From assembly GCA_030695205.1 (NCBI GenBank), contig JAUYTN010000011.1, positions 1 to 64,000 of the forward strand: DNA of 64,000 nt, read 5' to 3'. This DNA comes from Burkholderiaceae bacterium (GTDB taxonomy: Bacteria; Pseudomonadota; Gammaproteobacteria; Burkholderiales; Burkholderiaceae_C). Numbering within the stretch: position 1 is the stretch's first letter; each line of letters begins with the position of its first letter. Both the position numbers and the translations under genes were made by a program. Shown here piece by piece: positions 33,631-40,549 of the stretch. Under the pieces are notes generated by a model. It was not told where the DNA came from, made no database searches, and saw nothing but the letters and a program-made list of their open reading frames with translations.

Positions 33631-36201
33631 TCAGACCGATGCGCGACGCAGCGTGGCCACCACAGGCGTGTTGAGCACGCTGCGCAGCCCCCACCACCCA
33701 GCAGCCAGGGCCAGGGCCGCACCCGCCAACGAGCCCAGCACCGGCACCCAGGGGGAAGGGTTCCAGGCGAATTCGAAGGCATAGCGGGCCAGTGCCCAAC
33801 CCACCACAGAGGCCACCACCGAGGCCATGGCCCCCGCCAGCAGCCCCACGCCCAGCAGCTCGGCGCGCTGCACCTGGCGCAGCAAGACCGAGCTGGCACC
33901 CACCGCCCGCATGATGGCGAACTCTCTCTCCCGCTCGCTGCGGGTGGCGGTCACGGCTGCGAGCAACACCACCAGGCCTGCGGCCAGGGTGAAGGCGAAC
34001 AAAAACTCCACCGCCCGGATCACCTGCCCCAGCACCGCCTGCACCTGGGCAATGGTGTTGCTCATGTCCACGTTGGTGATGTTGGGAAACTCGCGCACCA
34101 GGGTGTTGTCGAACTGCGACATTTGCTCGCCTTCGGGGGCGCGGAACGCACTGATGTAGGTCACGGGCACATCGTCCATGGTGTCCACCGGGAACATGAC
34201 AAAGAAATTGACCCGCATGCTGCCCCAGTCCACCTTGCGCAGGCTGGTCACCCGGGTGGTTTGGACGATGCCAGCCATGTCAAACGACACGGTGTCGCCC
34301 AGCTTCAGGCCCAGCTCCTGGGCCAGGCCATCTTCCACGCTGGCGCCATCTGCCTCGCCGGGCAGCCACTGGCCGGCCACCACCAGGTTGTGGGGAGGCT
34401 GCTCGGCAGCGTGCGACAGGTTGAACTCGCGCTCGGCCAGGCGGCGGCCGCGTTCGGTATCGAAGCTCTCGGGGTTGACGGCCTCGCCGTTGATGGCCAC
34501 CAACCGCCCCCGGATCATGGGGTACCAGTCGTAGCGCGCCACACCCGCCTCGGTCAGCTTGGCACGGAATGCATCGCCCTGGTCGGGCTGGATGTTGATC
34601 ACAAAGCGGTTGGGCGCGTCAGGCGGCGTGGCCTGACGCCACGAATCGACCAGGTCGGTGCGCAGCAGCACCAGCAGCACCAGCGCCAGCAGCCCAACGG
34701 CCAACGAGCTGACCTGTACCACGGCGTAACCGGGGCGGGCGCACAGCTGCCGGGTGGCCAGCATGAGCCAGCGCGGAGCGGTGGCCTCGTTCACCACCAC
34801 CCGCAGCAGGCGCACTGCCGCATAGCTGGCCAGGGCAAACACCGCAATGGCAGCGGCAAAGCCACCCACGGCCAGCAGGCCCAGGGTGACGTCTCGACTG
34901 ACGGCCAGCAGCAGCACCGCAAAGCCCGCAACCCCCAGACCCAGCACGGCCAGCGAGGCGGGTTTGATGCCGCCCACATCCCGCCGAATGACGCGCAGCG
35001 GCGGTACCTGCGCCAGCTGCAACACCGGTGGCAAGCCAAATGCCACCATCAGCGTCAGGCCCAACCCCAGGCCCACCGCCACTGGCCACAGGCTGGCGGC
35101 GGGCAGGGCCACGTTCATCAGGCCACCCAGCAGGGCCACAAACACATGGTGCACACCAAAGCCCAGCGCCACCCCCAGCGCACTGGCGACCACACCCACG
35201 GCTGCAAATTCGATGACATAGGCCCACGCCATGGTGCGCTGAGGCAGGCCCAGGACCCGCAACATGGCGCAGTCGTCCAGGTGGCGCGCCGCAAACCCCC
35301 GGGCGGCAATGGCCACCGCCACCGCACTGAGCAGCGCGGCCAACAGGGCCACGAGGTTCAAAAACTTTTCGGCTCGGCCCAGCGTCTGCTGCATCTCGGG
35401 ACGCCCGGCCTCCAACGATTCAAGGCGGGCGCCGCGGAAGCTGCCCTGGTCGAGTTGCGCCTGCACCCAGGTTGCATAGCGGCCCACAGGGGCGTCTGGC
35501 CCGGCCACCGCAAACCGCCAGCTGATGCGACTGGCCGGCTGGACCAAGCCTGTGGCGGCCAAGTCGACCTGGTGCAGCATCACCCGGGGTGCAAAACTCA
35601 TGAAGCCTGCGCCCCGGTCCGGCTCATTGGTGATCAGGCGGGCAATTTCGAACGAACGATCGCCCAGCAGCAGGGGCTGACCGACTTCCACCCCAAGGGC
35701 CACCAGCAGCGCAGGGTCCACCCAAACCGTGCCTGGGGTGGGGATGGCGGTGGTGGGCGCCCCCGGCGTACCGGCCTGCTCGGCCACCGACAAACGGCCG
35801 CGCAGGGGATAACCCGGCTCCACCGCCTTGAGCGCCACCAGGCGGGCAGCGCCACCCAGGGCATCGGGCGCACGGCCCATGGTCGGAAAGCTGATGGTCT
35901 GCGCGGTGTTCAGGCCCAGGCGCTCGGCCTCGGCCTTGAAGGCAGCTGGCGCTGCGTGGTCGCTGCTGAGGACCACATCGCCACCGAGCAGCTGGCGGGC
36001 ATCGCGGCTGAGGCCGCCTTGCAAGCGATCGGCAAAAAAACCGACCGACGTGAGAGCCGCCACCGCCAGGGCCACCGCCAGCACCAGCAGGCGCAATTCA
36101 CCGGCACGAAAGTCCCGCCACAGCGAGCGCATCGCCAATGGCCACGCGCCAGGGCGCTGCGAGGGTGGGTGGAAAGTCGGTTGCGGAGTCGTCACAGTCA
36201 T
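33631..36201 (-). CDS. Large FtsX-like ABC-type permease (YbbP family)
   Basis: 856 residues. After a Pro-rich start and a first TM (about 36-56) comes a large periplasmic domain, then three TM segments near 265-390, further TM segments in the middle, a second periplasmic domain, and three C-terminal TMs with the FtsX signature around AVTATRSEREREFAIMRAVGAS. This duplicated FtsX-domain architecture matches the YbbP permeases that pair with the YbbA ATPase and lie near tesA. Neither the ATPase nor a thioesterase gene is adjacent here, so the partner must be elsewhere. Substrate unknown; lipid or toxin export has been proposed for the family. Confidence 0.87.
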   Translation of the reverse strand: MTVTTPQPTFHPPSQRPGAWPLAMRSLWRDFRAGELRLLVLAVALAVAALTSVGFFADRLQGGLSRDARQLLGGDVVLSSDHAAPAAFKAEAERLGLNTAQTISFPTMGRAPDALGGAARLVALKAVEPGYPLRGRLSVAEQAGTPGAPTTAIPTPGTVWVDPALLVALGVEVGQPLLLGDRSFEIARLITNEPDRGAGFMSFAPRVMLHQVDLAATGLVQPASRISWRFAVAGPDAPVGRYATWVQAQLDQGSFRGARLESLEAGRPEMQQTLGRAEKFLNLVALLAALLSAVAVAIAARGFAARHLDDCAMLRVLGLPQRTMAWAYVIEFAAVGVVASALGVALGFGVHHVFVALLGGLMNVALPAASLWPVAVGLGLGLTLMVAFGLPPVLQLAQVPPLRVIRRDVGGIKPASLAVLGLGVAGFAVLLLAVSRDVTLGLLAVGGFAAAIAVFALASYAAVRLLRVVVNEATAPRWLMLATRQLCARPGYAVVQVSSLAVGLLALVLLVLLRTDLVDSWRQATPPDAPNRFVINIQPDQGDAFRAKLTEAGVARYDWYPMIRGRLVAINGEAVNPESFDTERGRRLAEREFNLSHAAEQPPHNLVVAGQWLPGEADGASVEDGLAQELGLKLGDTVSFDMAGIVQTTRVTSLRKVDWGSMRVNFFVMFPVDTMDDVPVTYISAFRAPEGEQMSQFDNTLVREFPNITNVDMSNTIAQVQAVLGQVIRAVEFLFAFTLAAGLVVLLAAVTATRSEREREFAIMRAVGASSVLLRQVQRAELLGVGLLAGAMASVVASVVGWALARYAFEFAWNPSPWVPVLGSLAGAALALAAGWWGLRSVLNTPVVATLRRASV

Positions 36202-36263
36202 TCCTTCACCTTACCCTAAGGTGGAGGCATTGGGTCCACACCAGACTTCATGCCTTGCTGCAG

Positions 36264-36342
36264 CGCATGGTTTTATAAGAAAAAAGCCATTCTCGCTTGC
36301 CTGCGTTGAATAGTTAGCTATTCAATTTTCAAGACCGCTCCA
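36264..36342 (-). repeat. Dispersed AT-rich repeat between upp and the permease gene
   Basis: On the plus strand AAAAAAGCCATTCTCGCTTG is followed by TTGAATAGTTAGCTATTC, matching the reverse complement of the copies at 24522 and 47790. It probably lies after the upp stop as a terminator-like element. Confidence 0.6.
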
Positions 36343-36349
36343 GCACCCG

Positions 36350-36991
36350 CTATTTGGTGCCGAAGATGCGATCCCCCGCATCGCCCAGACCGGGCACGAT
36401 GTAGCCGTGGCTGTTGAGCCCTCGGTCCACCGCCGGGGTGTACACCGGCACATCGGGGTGGTGGTCGTGAAAGGTCTGCAAGCCCTGTGGACAAGTCACC
36501 AGGCACGCAAACCGGATAGAGCGTGGCTGCGTCTGCTTGAGGCGGTCCACGGCGGCCACCGCGCTGTTGCCGGTGGCCAGCATGGGGTCCAGCACAATCA
36601 CATCGCGCTCTTGCATGTCGCTGGGCATCTTGAAGTAGTACTCCACCGCCTGCAGGGAATCCGGGTCCCGGTACAGACCAATATGGCCCACCCGCGCCCC
36701 CGGAATGACATGGAGCATGCCATCCAGAAAGCCATTGCCAGCCCGCAGGATGGACGCCAGAACCACCTTCTTGCCGTCAATGACGCGCGAGGTCATGGTC
36801 TCCAACGGGGTTTCCACCTCGATGGTCTGCATAGGCATGTCACGGGTGATTTCGTAAGCCAGCATGGCGCTGATCTCGTGCACCAGCTCCCGAAAACTCT
36901 TGGTGCTGGTGTCCTTTTTGCGCATCAGCGTCAGTTTGTGCTGCACCAGTGGGTGCTGAATGACGTGGACCTGGCGCTGGGGCTGGGACAT
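36350..36991 (-). CDS. upp: Uracil phosphoribosyltransferase
   Basis: 213 residues. It salvages uracil to UMP using PRPP. The PRPP-binding block is [16 protein letters not shown], with [21 protein letters not shown] upstream and the C-terminal uracil-binding [17 protein letters not shown]. The ATG at 36991 matches the usual N-terminus ([11 protein letters not shown]). The gene is monocistronic, with fdhD upstream on the same strand and a repeat element after the stop. Confidence 0.97.
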   Translation of the reverse strand: MSQPQRQVHVIQHPLVQHKLTLMRKKDTSTKSFRELVHEISAMLAYEITRDMPMQTIEVETPLETMTSRVIDGKKVVLASILRAGNGFLDGMLHVIPGARVGHIGLYRDPDSLQAVEYYFKMPSDMQERDVIVLDPMLATGNSAVAAVDRLKQTQPRSIRFACLVTCPQGLQTFHDHHPDVPVYTPAVDRGLNSHGYIVPGLGDAGDRIFGTK

Positions 36992-37034
36992 GCGATGCTT
37001 CCTGGGTGAGTTGAACTGCCCCGAGTTTAGAACC

Positions 37035-37928
37035 TCAGGCAACCGCCGCCAGCGGCTCGGGGACTGCATCGAGCACCAGGCGCTGCGGGTGCGTGAAGCA
37101 CAAAAACCGCTTGTGGGTCGCACGGCCAATGGCACACAGCCCCACGCGCTGCGCCACTTCCAGGCCCATTTGCGTCATACCGCTGCGCGACACCACCACC
37201 GGCACCCCCATCTGGGCGGACTTGATGACCATCTCGCTGGTCAGCCGCCCGGTGGTGTAGAACACCTTGTCGCCGCCACCCATGGTCTGGGTGCCTGGCT
37301 GGCCAGCCACACGCTCCTGCTGCAGCCACATCCACCCGGCGATGGTGTCCACTGCGTTGTGGCGGCCCACGTCTTCGACAAACAACAGCTTCTCGCCGCC
37401 CCGAAACAGCGCACACCCATGCACAGAGCCGGCCGACTTGTAGGTACTCTCCTGCAAGCGGATGGTGTTGACGATGCGCTGCAGCTCGCTCTGGCGCAGC
37501 GGGGTCTGGCCCTGCAGCACCCAAGTGTCCACCTCTTGCATCAGGTTGCCAAACATGCTGCCCTGCCCACAGCCGGTCGTCACCACCCGGCGCGCGGTTT
37601 TTTCTTCGATTCGATCAATACCGCTGCGGGTCTTGACGGCGGCGGCCCCCACGTCCCAATCGACGGTGATGGACTCGATGTCGGACAGCGACTCCACCAA
37701 GCGCTGGTTGCGCAAATAGCCCAGCACCAGCCACTCGGGATGCCCGCCCAGGGTCATGAGGGTGACGAGTTCGCGCTTGTCCACGTACACGGTCAGGGCA
37801 CGTTCGGCCGGAATAGAGAGGCTGCTCAACTGGCCAAACTCGTTCATGACCTGCACCGGGCACGTCAGTGGGGCGCGGGCCTGGGTCATGGCGGGGAGTG
37901 GCGCCACACCGGTCAGGTCAGGCAGCAT
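37035..37928 (-). CDS. fdhD: Formate dehydrogenase accessory sulfurtransferase FdhD
   Basis: 297 residues. FdhD transfers sulfur to the molybdenum cofactor of formate dehydrogenase and is needed for activity. The core is recognised by [16 protein letters not shown], a [19 protein letters not shown] segment and [10 protein letters not shown]. The redox-loop segment reads [11 protein letters not shown] with one Cys, where E. coli FdhD has a CxxC pair, so sulfur relay may rely on a single Cys. It follows the structural operon on the same strand but a terminator (37942-37969) lies between. The ATG at 37928 is used; a TTG further up overlaps the terminator. Confidence 0.92.
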   Translation of the reverse strand: MLPDLTGVAPLPAMTQARAPLTCPVQVMNEFGQLSSLSIPAERALTVYVDKRELVTLMTLGGHPEWLVLGYLRNQRLVESLSDIESITVDWDVGAAAVKTRSGIDRIEEKTARRVVTTGCGQGSMFGNLMQEVDTWVLQGQTPLRQSELQRIVNTIRLQESTYKSAGSVHGCALFRGGEKLLFVEDVGRHNAVDTIAGWMWLQQERVAGQPGTQTMGGGDKVFYTTGRLTSEMVIKSAQMGVPVVVSRSGMTQMGLEVAQRVGLCAIGRATHKRFLCFTHPQRLVLDAVPEPLAAVA

Positions 37929-37941
37929 GTGTGAAGTCTCC

Positions 37942-37969
37942 AAAAAAAGAACCGCCGGTCAGCGGCGGT
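37942..37969 (-). terminator. Rho-independent terminator at the end of the formate dehydrogenase operon
   Basis: On the minus strand ACCGCCG pairs with CGGCGGT across a five-base loop and is followed by TTCTTTTTTT. It lies between the secreted-protein gene at 38077 and fdhD, so fdhD would get reduced readthrough or use its own promoter. Confidence 0.88.
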
Positions 37970-38076
37970 GGGGATGGGTGCACGGGCCAGCACGGCGAAG
38001 GCAAAGGTGCAGTCTGCGTCAGGCACACCCACAGGGGCTGAGGCCACCAGGGAAAGTGGCCATTCACCCGACAGAA

Positions 38077-38412
38077 TCAGGGCTTTTGGGCAGCTGCGGC
38101 CACGGGCGCGGCACCCGCAGCAGGCACAGCGGCTGCTGGAGGAGCCGCCACATAGGCCCCCGGGTCCACACAGGCTGGGGTGGGCAGTGCTGGGGCCACG
38201 TCTTTTTTCGCGGCGGCAGCGGTCTTGAAGTAGTGCGCAGCCGCACGGTCAATGGCCTTGCAGTTCTGGTACGCCGCGACCTTGTTGCCGTGGGCAGCTT
38301 TGGCTGCAGCCTCAGCCGCCTTGGCCTTGGCGTCGTCGCTGGGGGCTGGAAGTTTGGCAAGTGCCGGCCAGGCCAGCACACTCAGCGCAAGGGTCAGTGT
38401 CAAATGCTTCAT
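38077..38412 (-). CDS. Secreted Ala-rich protein in the formate dehydrogenase operon
   Basis: 111 residues. A clear signal peptide (MKHLTLTLALSVLAWPALA, cleavage after AxA at 19) is followed by a Lys/Ala-rich helix, two cysteines (one in AYQNCKAID, one in TPACVDPG) that could form a disulfide, and a low-complexity Ala/Pro tail. I do not recognise a family. It is the last gene before the operon terminator and lies 22 bases after the cytochrome b subunit, so a periplasmic role near the enzyme is plausible but unproven. Confidence 0.75.
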   Translation of the reverse strand: MKHLTLTLALSVLAWPALAKLPAPSDDAKAKAAEAAAKAAHGNKVAAYQNCKAIDRAAAHYFKTAAAAKKDVAPALPTPACVDPGAYVAAPPAAAVPAAGAAPVAAAAQKP

Positions 38413-38434
38413 GGGGTTTCCTGGTGCGTTCGGT

Positions 38435-39619
38435 TCAAACAGAGGCCGTCCGCGCCGCCGAGGCCGGTTGACCCGCTTCATTCGGCTGGCTGCGTTGGGC
38501 CGGAATCTTGCCGGCCTTGACGTCGTCGTACCACAGCTCATGGTGTTCCTTGGCCCAGCCCTCGTCCACATAGCCGGTTTTCATGGCACCGTAGGCGCCC
38601 TTGACACCCACCGTGCCCATGTAAATATGGCCCACCAGGATGCTCATCATGATGATGCCGGCCACGGCGTGCACCATGTGTGCCACCTGCATCTCGCCCC
38701 GCAAGTCGCCCAAGCCAGGGACCAGCTGGTTGAGCACCAACCCGGAGGCCACCACCAGCACCCCCGGGAACACCACCCCCCACCAGTACATGCCTTTTTC
38801 TCCGGCATTGAAGCGGTGCGAAGGCACCTCGTGGTCACCCAACATGCCGCCGGCGCGTTTGAGCCACACCCAGTCTGCGCGGTTGGCGATGTTGTCCTTC
38901 ATGAAGGTGATGATCACAATCACCAGCGACACGGCAAACAGCGGCCCCACAAAGTTGTGCACATTCTTGAGTGCGTAGGCCAACCAGCCAAACAGCGTGC
39001 CCCCAATCACCGGCAGGATGAAGAACTTGCCAAATGCCATGACGATGCCCGAGAGCGCCAGCGCCACAAAGGCACCCGCATTGGTCCAGTGGGCCGCCCG
39101 CTCAAAGGGGGTAAAGCGCTCGATCTTTCGGCCCGTGTCAGGCAAATGCCCACCCAGTTGCCCCTTGGTTTTGTAAAAAATGGCGAGCGCCAGCAACGCG
39201 ATCAGCAGCAGCGAGCCACCATAGGGCAGGATCCAGTGGTTGCGAACCTGTCGCCACGCCTCACCCGCGTTGGTCAGGCTGGAGCCCGGGTACTGCACAA
39301 ACGGCTGGATGAGGTTGCCCGCTTCGGGGGCCTGGCTGGCGGGCAGGCTGCTGTACCCCGTCACGCCCGAACCCACCTGACGCCACATGGGCGCGTTGTT
39401 GCCGGGTTGCACCTTGGCGCGCTCACCATTGGTCTGGTCGGCATAGCCCGGTTGCGCGCTGGCGTCGGGTTTGACCTCAAAAATGTTGGCGCTTTGCACC
39501 CCTGGGGCACTGGCCTGAGCGAGCACCACAGGCGCCGCGGGCACAGGTGGCTGAGCCACCGCCCAGACGGGCAGTAGGCACAACAAACCACCCAGGAGCA
39601 TCGATTGGCTGGCTTTCAT
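38435..39619 (-). CDS. fdhC: Formate dehydrogenase cytochrome b (gamma) subunit
   Basis: 394 residues. A signal-like N-terminus (MKASQSMLLGGLLCLLPVWAVA) and a long extracytoplasmic extension of about 150 residues precede the Ni/Fe-hydrogenase/FdnI-type cytochrome b domain. About four TM helices follow (near 163-180, 215-235, 255-280 and later), with heme-ligand candidate His residues in ERAAHWTNA and in AHMVHAVAGIIMMSILVGHIYMG. It anchors the complex and passes electrons to quinone. It is longer than FdnI/FdoI (about 215); similar long forms exist in epsilon- and gammaproteobacteria. Confidence 0.9.
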   Translation of the reverse strand: MKASQSMLLGGLLCLLPVWAVAQPPVPAAPVVLAQASAPGVQSANIFEVKPDASAQPGYADQTNGERAKVQPGNNAPMWRQVGSGVTGYSSLPASQAPEAGNLIQPFVQYPGSSLTNAGEAWRQVRNHWILPYGGSLLLIALLALAIFYKTKGQLGGHLPDTGRKIERFTPFERAAHWTNAGAFVALALSGIVMAFGKFFILPVIGGTLFGWLAYALKNVHNFVGPLFAVSLVIVIITFMKDNIANRADWVWLKRAGGMLGDHEVPSHRFNAGEKGMYWWGVVFPGVLVVASGLVLNQLVPGLGDLRGEMQVAHMVHAVAGIIMMSILVGHIYMGTVGVKGAYGAMKTGYVDEGWAKEHHELWYDDVKAGKIPAQRSQPNEAGQPASAARTASV

Positions 39620-39632
39620 CGCACGGCTCCTT

Positions 39633-39884
39633 TCATGGGGTGACCACGCGCTGGTGGTCGTTTTGCCCATACTGGGCACGGGCCTTCAGCTGACTGGCCC
39701 AGGCATCGCGGTCACCCGCCTTCCAGCCGCCTTGGGTAAAACTGGACGGTGAGCCGCCGGTGTACGGGGCCGCGTCGCGCTTGGCCGCCGACCAGGACCC
39801 CTGGGTTTGCGCACGCTCGCCACAACCACTCAAGCCCAGCGCAGCCGTTGCCAGCGCGAGCACACACCAGACACGGGCGTTCAT
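39633..39884 (-). CDS. Small lipoprotein in the formate dehydrogenase operon
   Basis: 83 residues. Lipobox LSGC gives a predicted lipid-modified C21 after a short signal sequence. The mature part is Gly/Ser/Trp-rich (SPSSFTQGGWKAGDRDAW) with repeated W-containing motifs and no cysteine. Its ATG overlaps the stop of the beta subunit (ATGA), so it is made with the complex. I recognise no family. Position between beta and gamma genes suggests an assembly or stability role at the membrane, which is inference. Confidence 0.75.
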   Translation of the reverse strand: MNARVWCVLALATAALGLSGCGERAQTQGSWSAAKRDAAPYTGGSPSSFTQGGWKAGDRDAWASQLKARAQYGQNDHQRVVTP

Positions 39885-40516
39885 GCGGCACCGCCTTTCT
39901 TGGCCTCGGCAGCCGGTGGCTGACCGGCCTGCTGGCTGCCATAGGCGGTACCCCAGCCCCACACCTCGGCGCCCTTGCCGCGCATCACCACCCGATTGCG
40001 CAGGATGTCGGCCACCACGTCGCCGTCACCGGCCAAAAGGGCCTTGGTGGAACACATTTCGGCGCAGGCGGGCAGCTTGCCCTCGGCCAGGCGGTTGCGG
40101 CCGTATTTTTCAAACTCGGCCTCGCTGCCATTGGCCTCGGGACCACCAGCGCAAAAGGTGCACTTGTCCATCTTGCCGCGCACACCAAAGGTGCCCTGGC
40201 TGGGGAACTGTGGCGCACCAAAGGGACAGGCGTAGCTGCAGTAGCCACAGCCAATGCACACGTCTTTGTCGTGCAGCACCACACCCTCGTCGGTGCGGTA
40301 GAAGCAGTTGACGGGGCACACCGCCATGCAGGGTGCGTCCGAGCAGTGCATGCAGGCCACCGAAATGGATTTTTCGCCCGGCAAGCCATCGTTCAGTGTC
40401 ACCACGCGGCGGCGGTTCACGCCCCACGGCACCTCGTGCTCGTTCTTGCAAGCGGTGACGCAGCCATTGCATTCGATGCAACGCTCGGCATCACAGATGA
40501 ATTTCATTCGTGCCAT
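39881..40516 (-). CDS. fdhB: Formate dehydrogenase iron-sulfur (beta) subunit
   Basis: 211 residues. Cys motifs for four [4Fe-4S] clusters are visible: CDAERCIECNGCVTACKN, CMHCSDAPCMAVCP, CIGCGYCSYACP and CTFC with later CAEMC. This ferredoxin-like subunit relays electrons from the alpha subunit to the cytochrome b. Unlike FdnH it has no C-terminal TM helix, so it is held by its partners. The ATG at 40516 has an AGGAGAC ribosome site; a TTG precedes it. It lies 33 bases after the alpha-subunit stop. Confidence 0.95.
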   Translation of the reverse strand: MARMKFICDAERCIECNGCVTACKNEHEVPWGVNRRRVVTLNDGLPGEKSISVACMHCSDAPCMAVCPVNCFYRTDEGVVLHDKDVCIGCGYCSYACPFGAPQFPSQGTFGVRGKMDKCTFCAGGPEANGSEAEFEKYGRNRLAEGKLPACAEMCSTKALLAGDGDVVADILRNRVVMRGKGAEVWGWGTAYGSQQAGQPPAAEAKKGGAA

Positions 40517-40549
40517 CAATGTCTCCTGTGTGCTGATGCCCGTGGGGCA

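Noticed and set aside
33101..33799. A 232-residue version of the truncated hemoglobin
   Set aside because: The added residues overlap the permease gene and the tandem hexamers; globin length fits the start at 33538.
34123..36219. A 698-codon plus-strand open frame across the permease
   Set aside because: Antisense to a well-supported membrane protein; composition is Gln/His/Gly-rich without domains.
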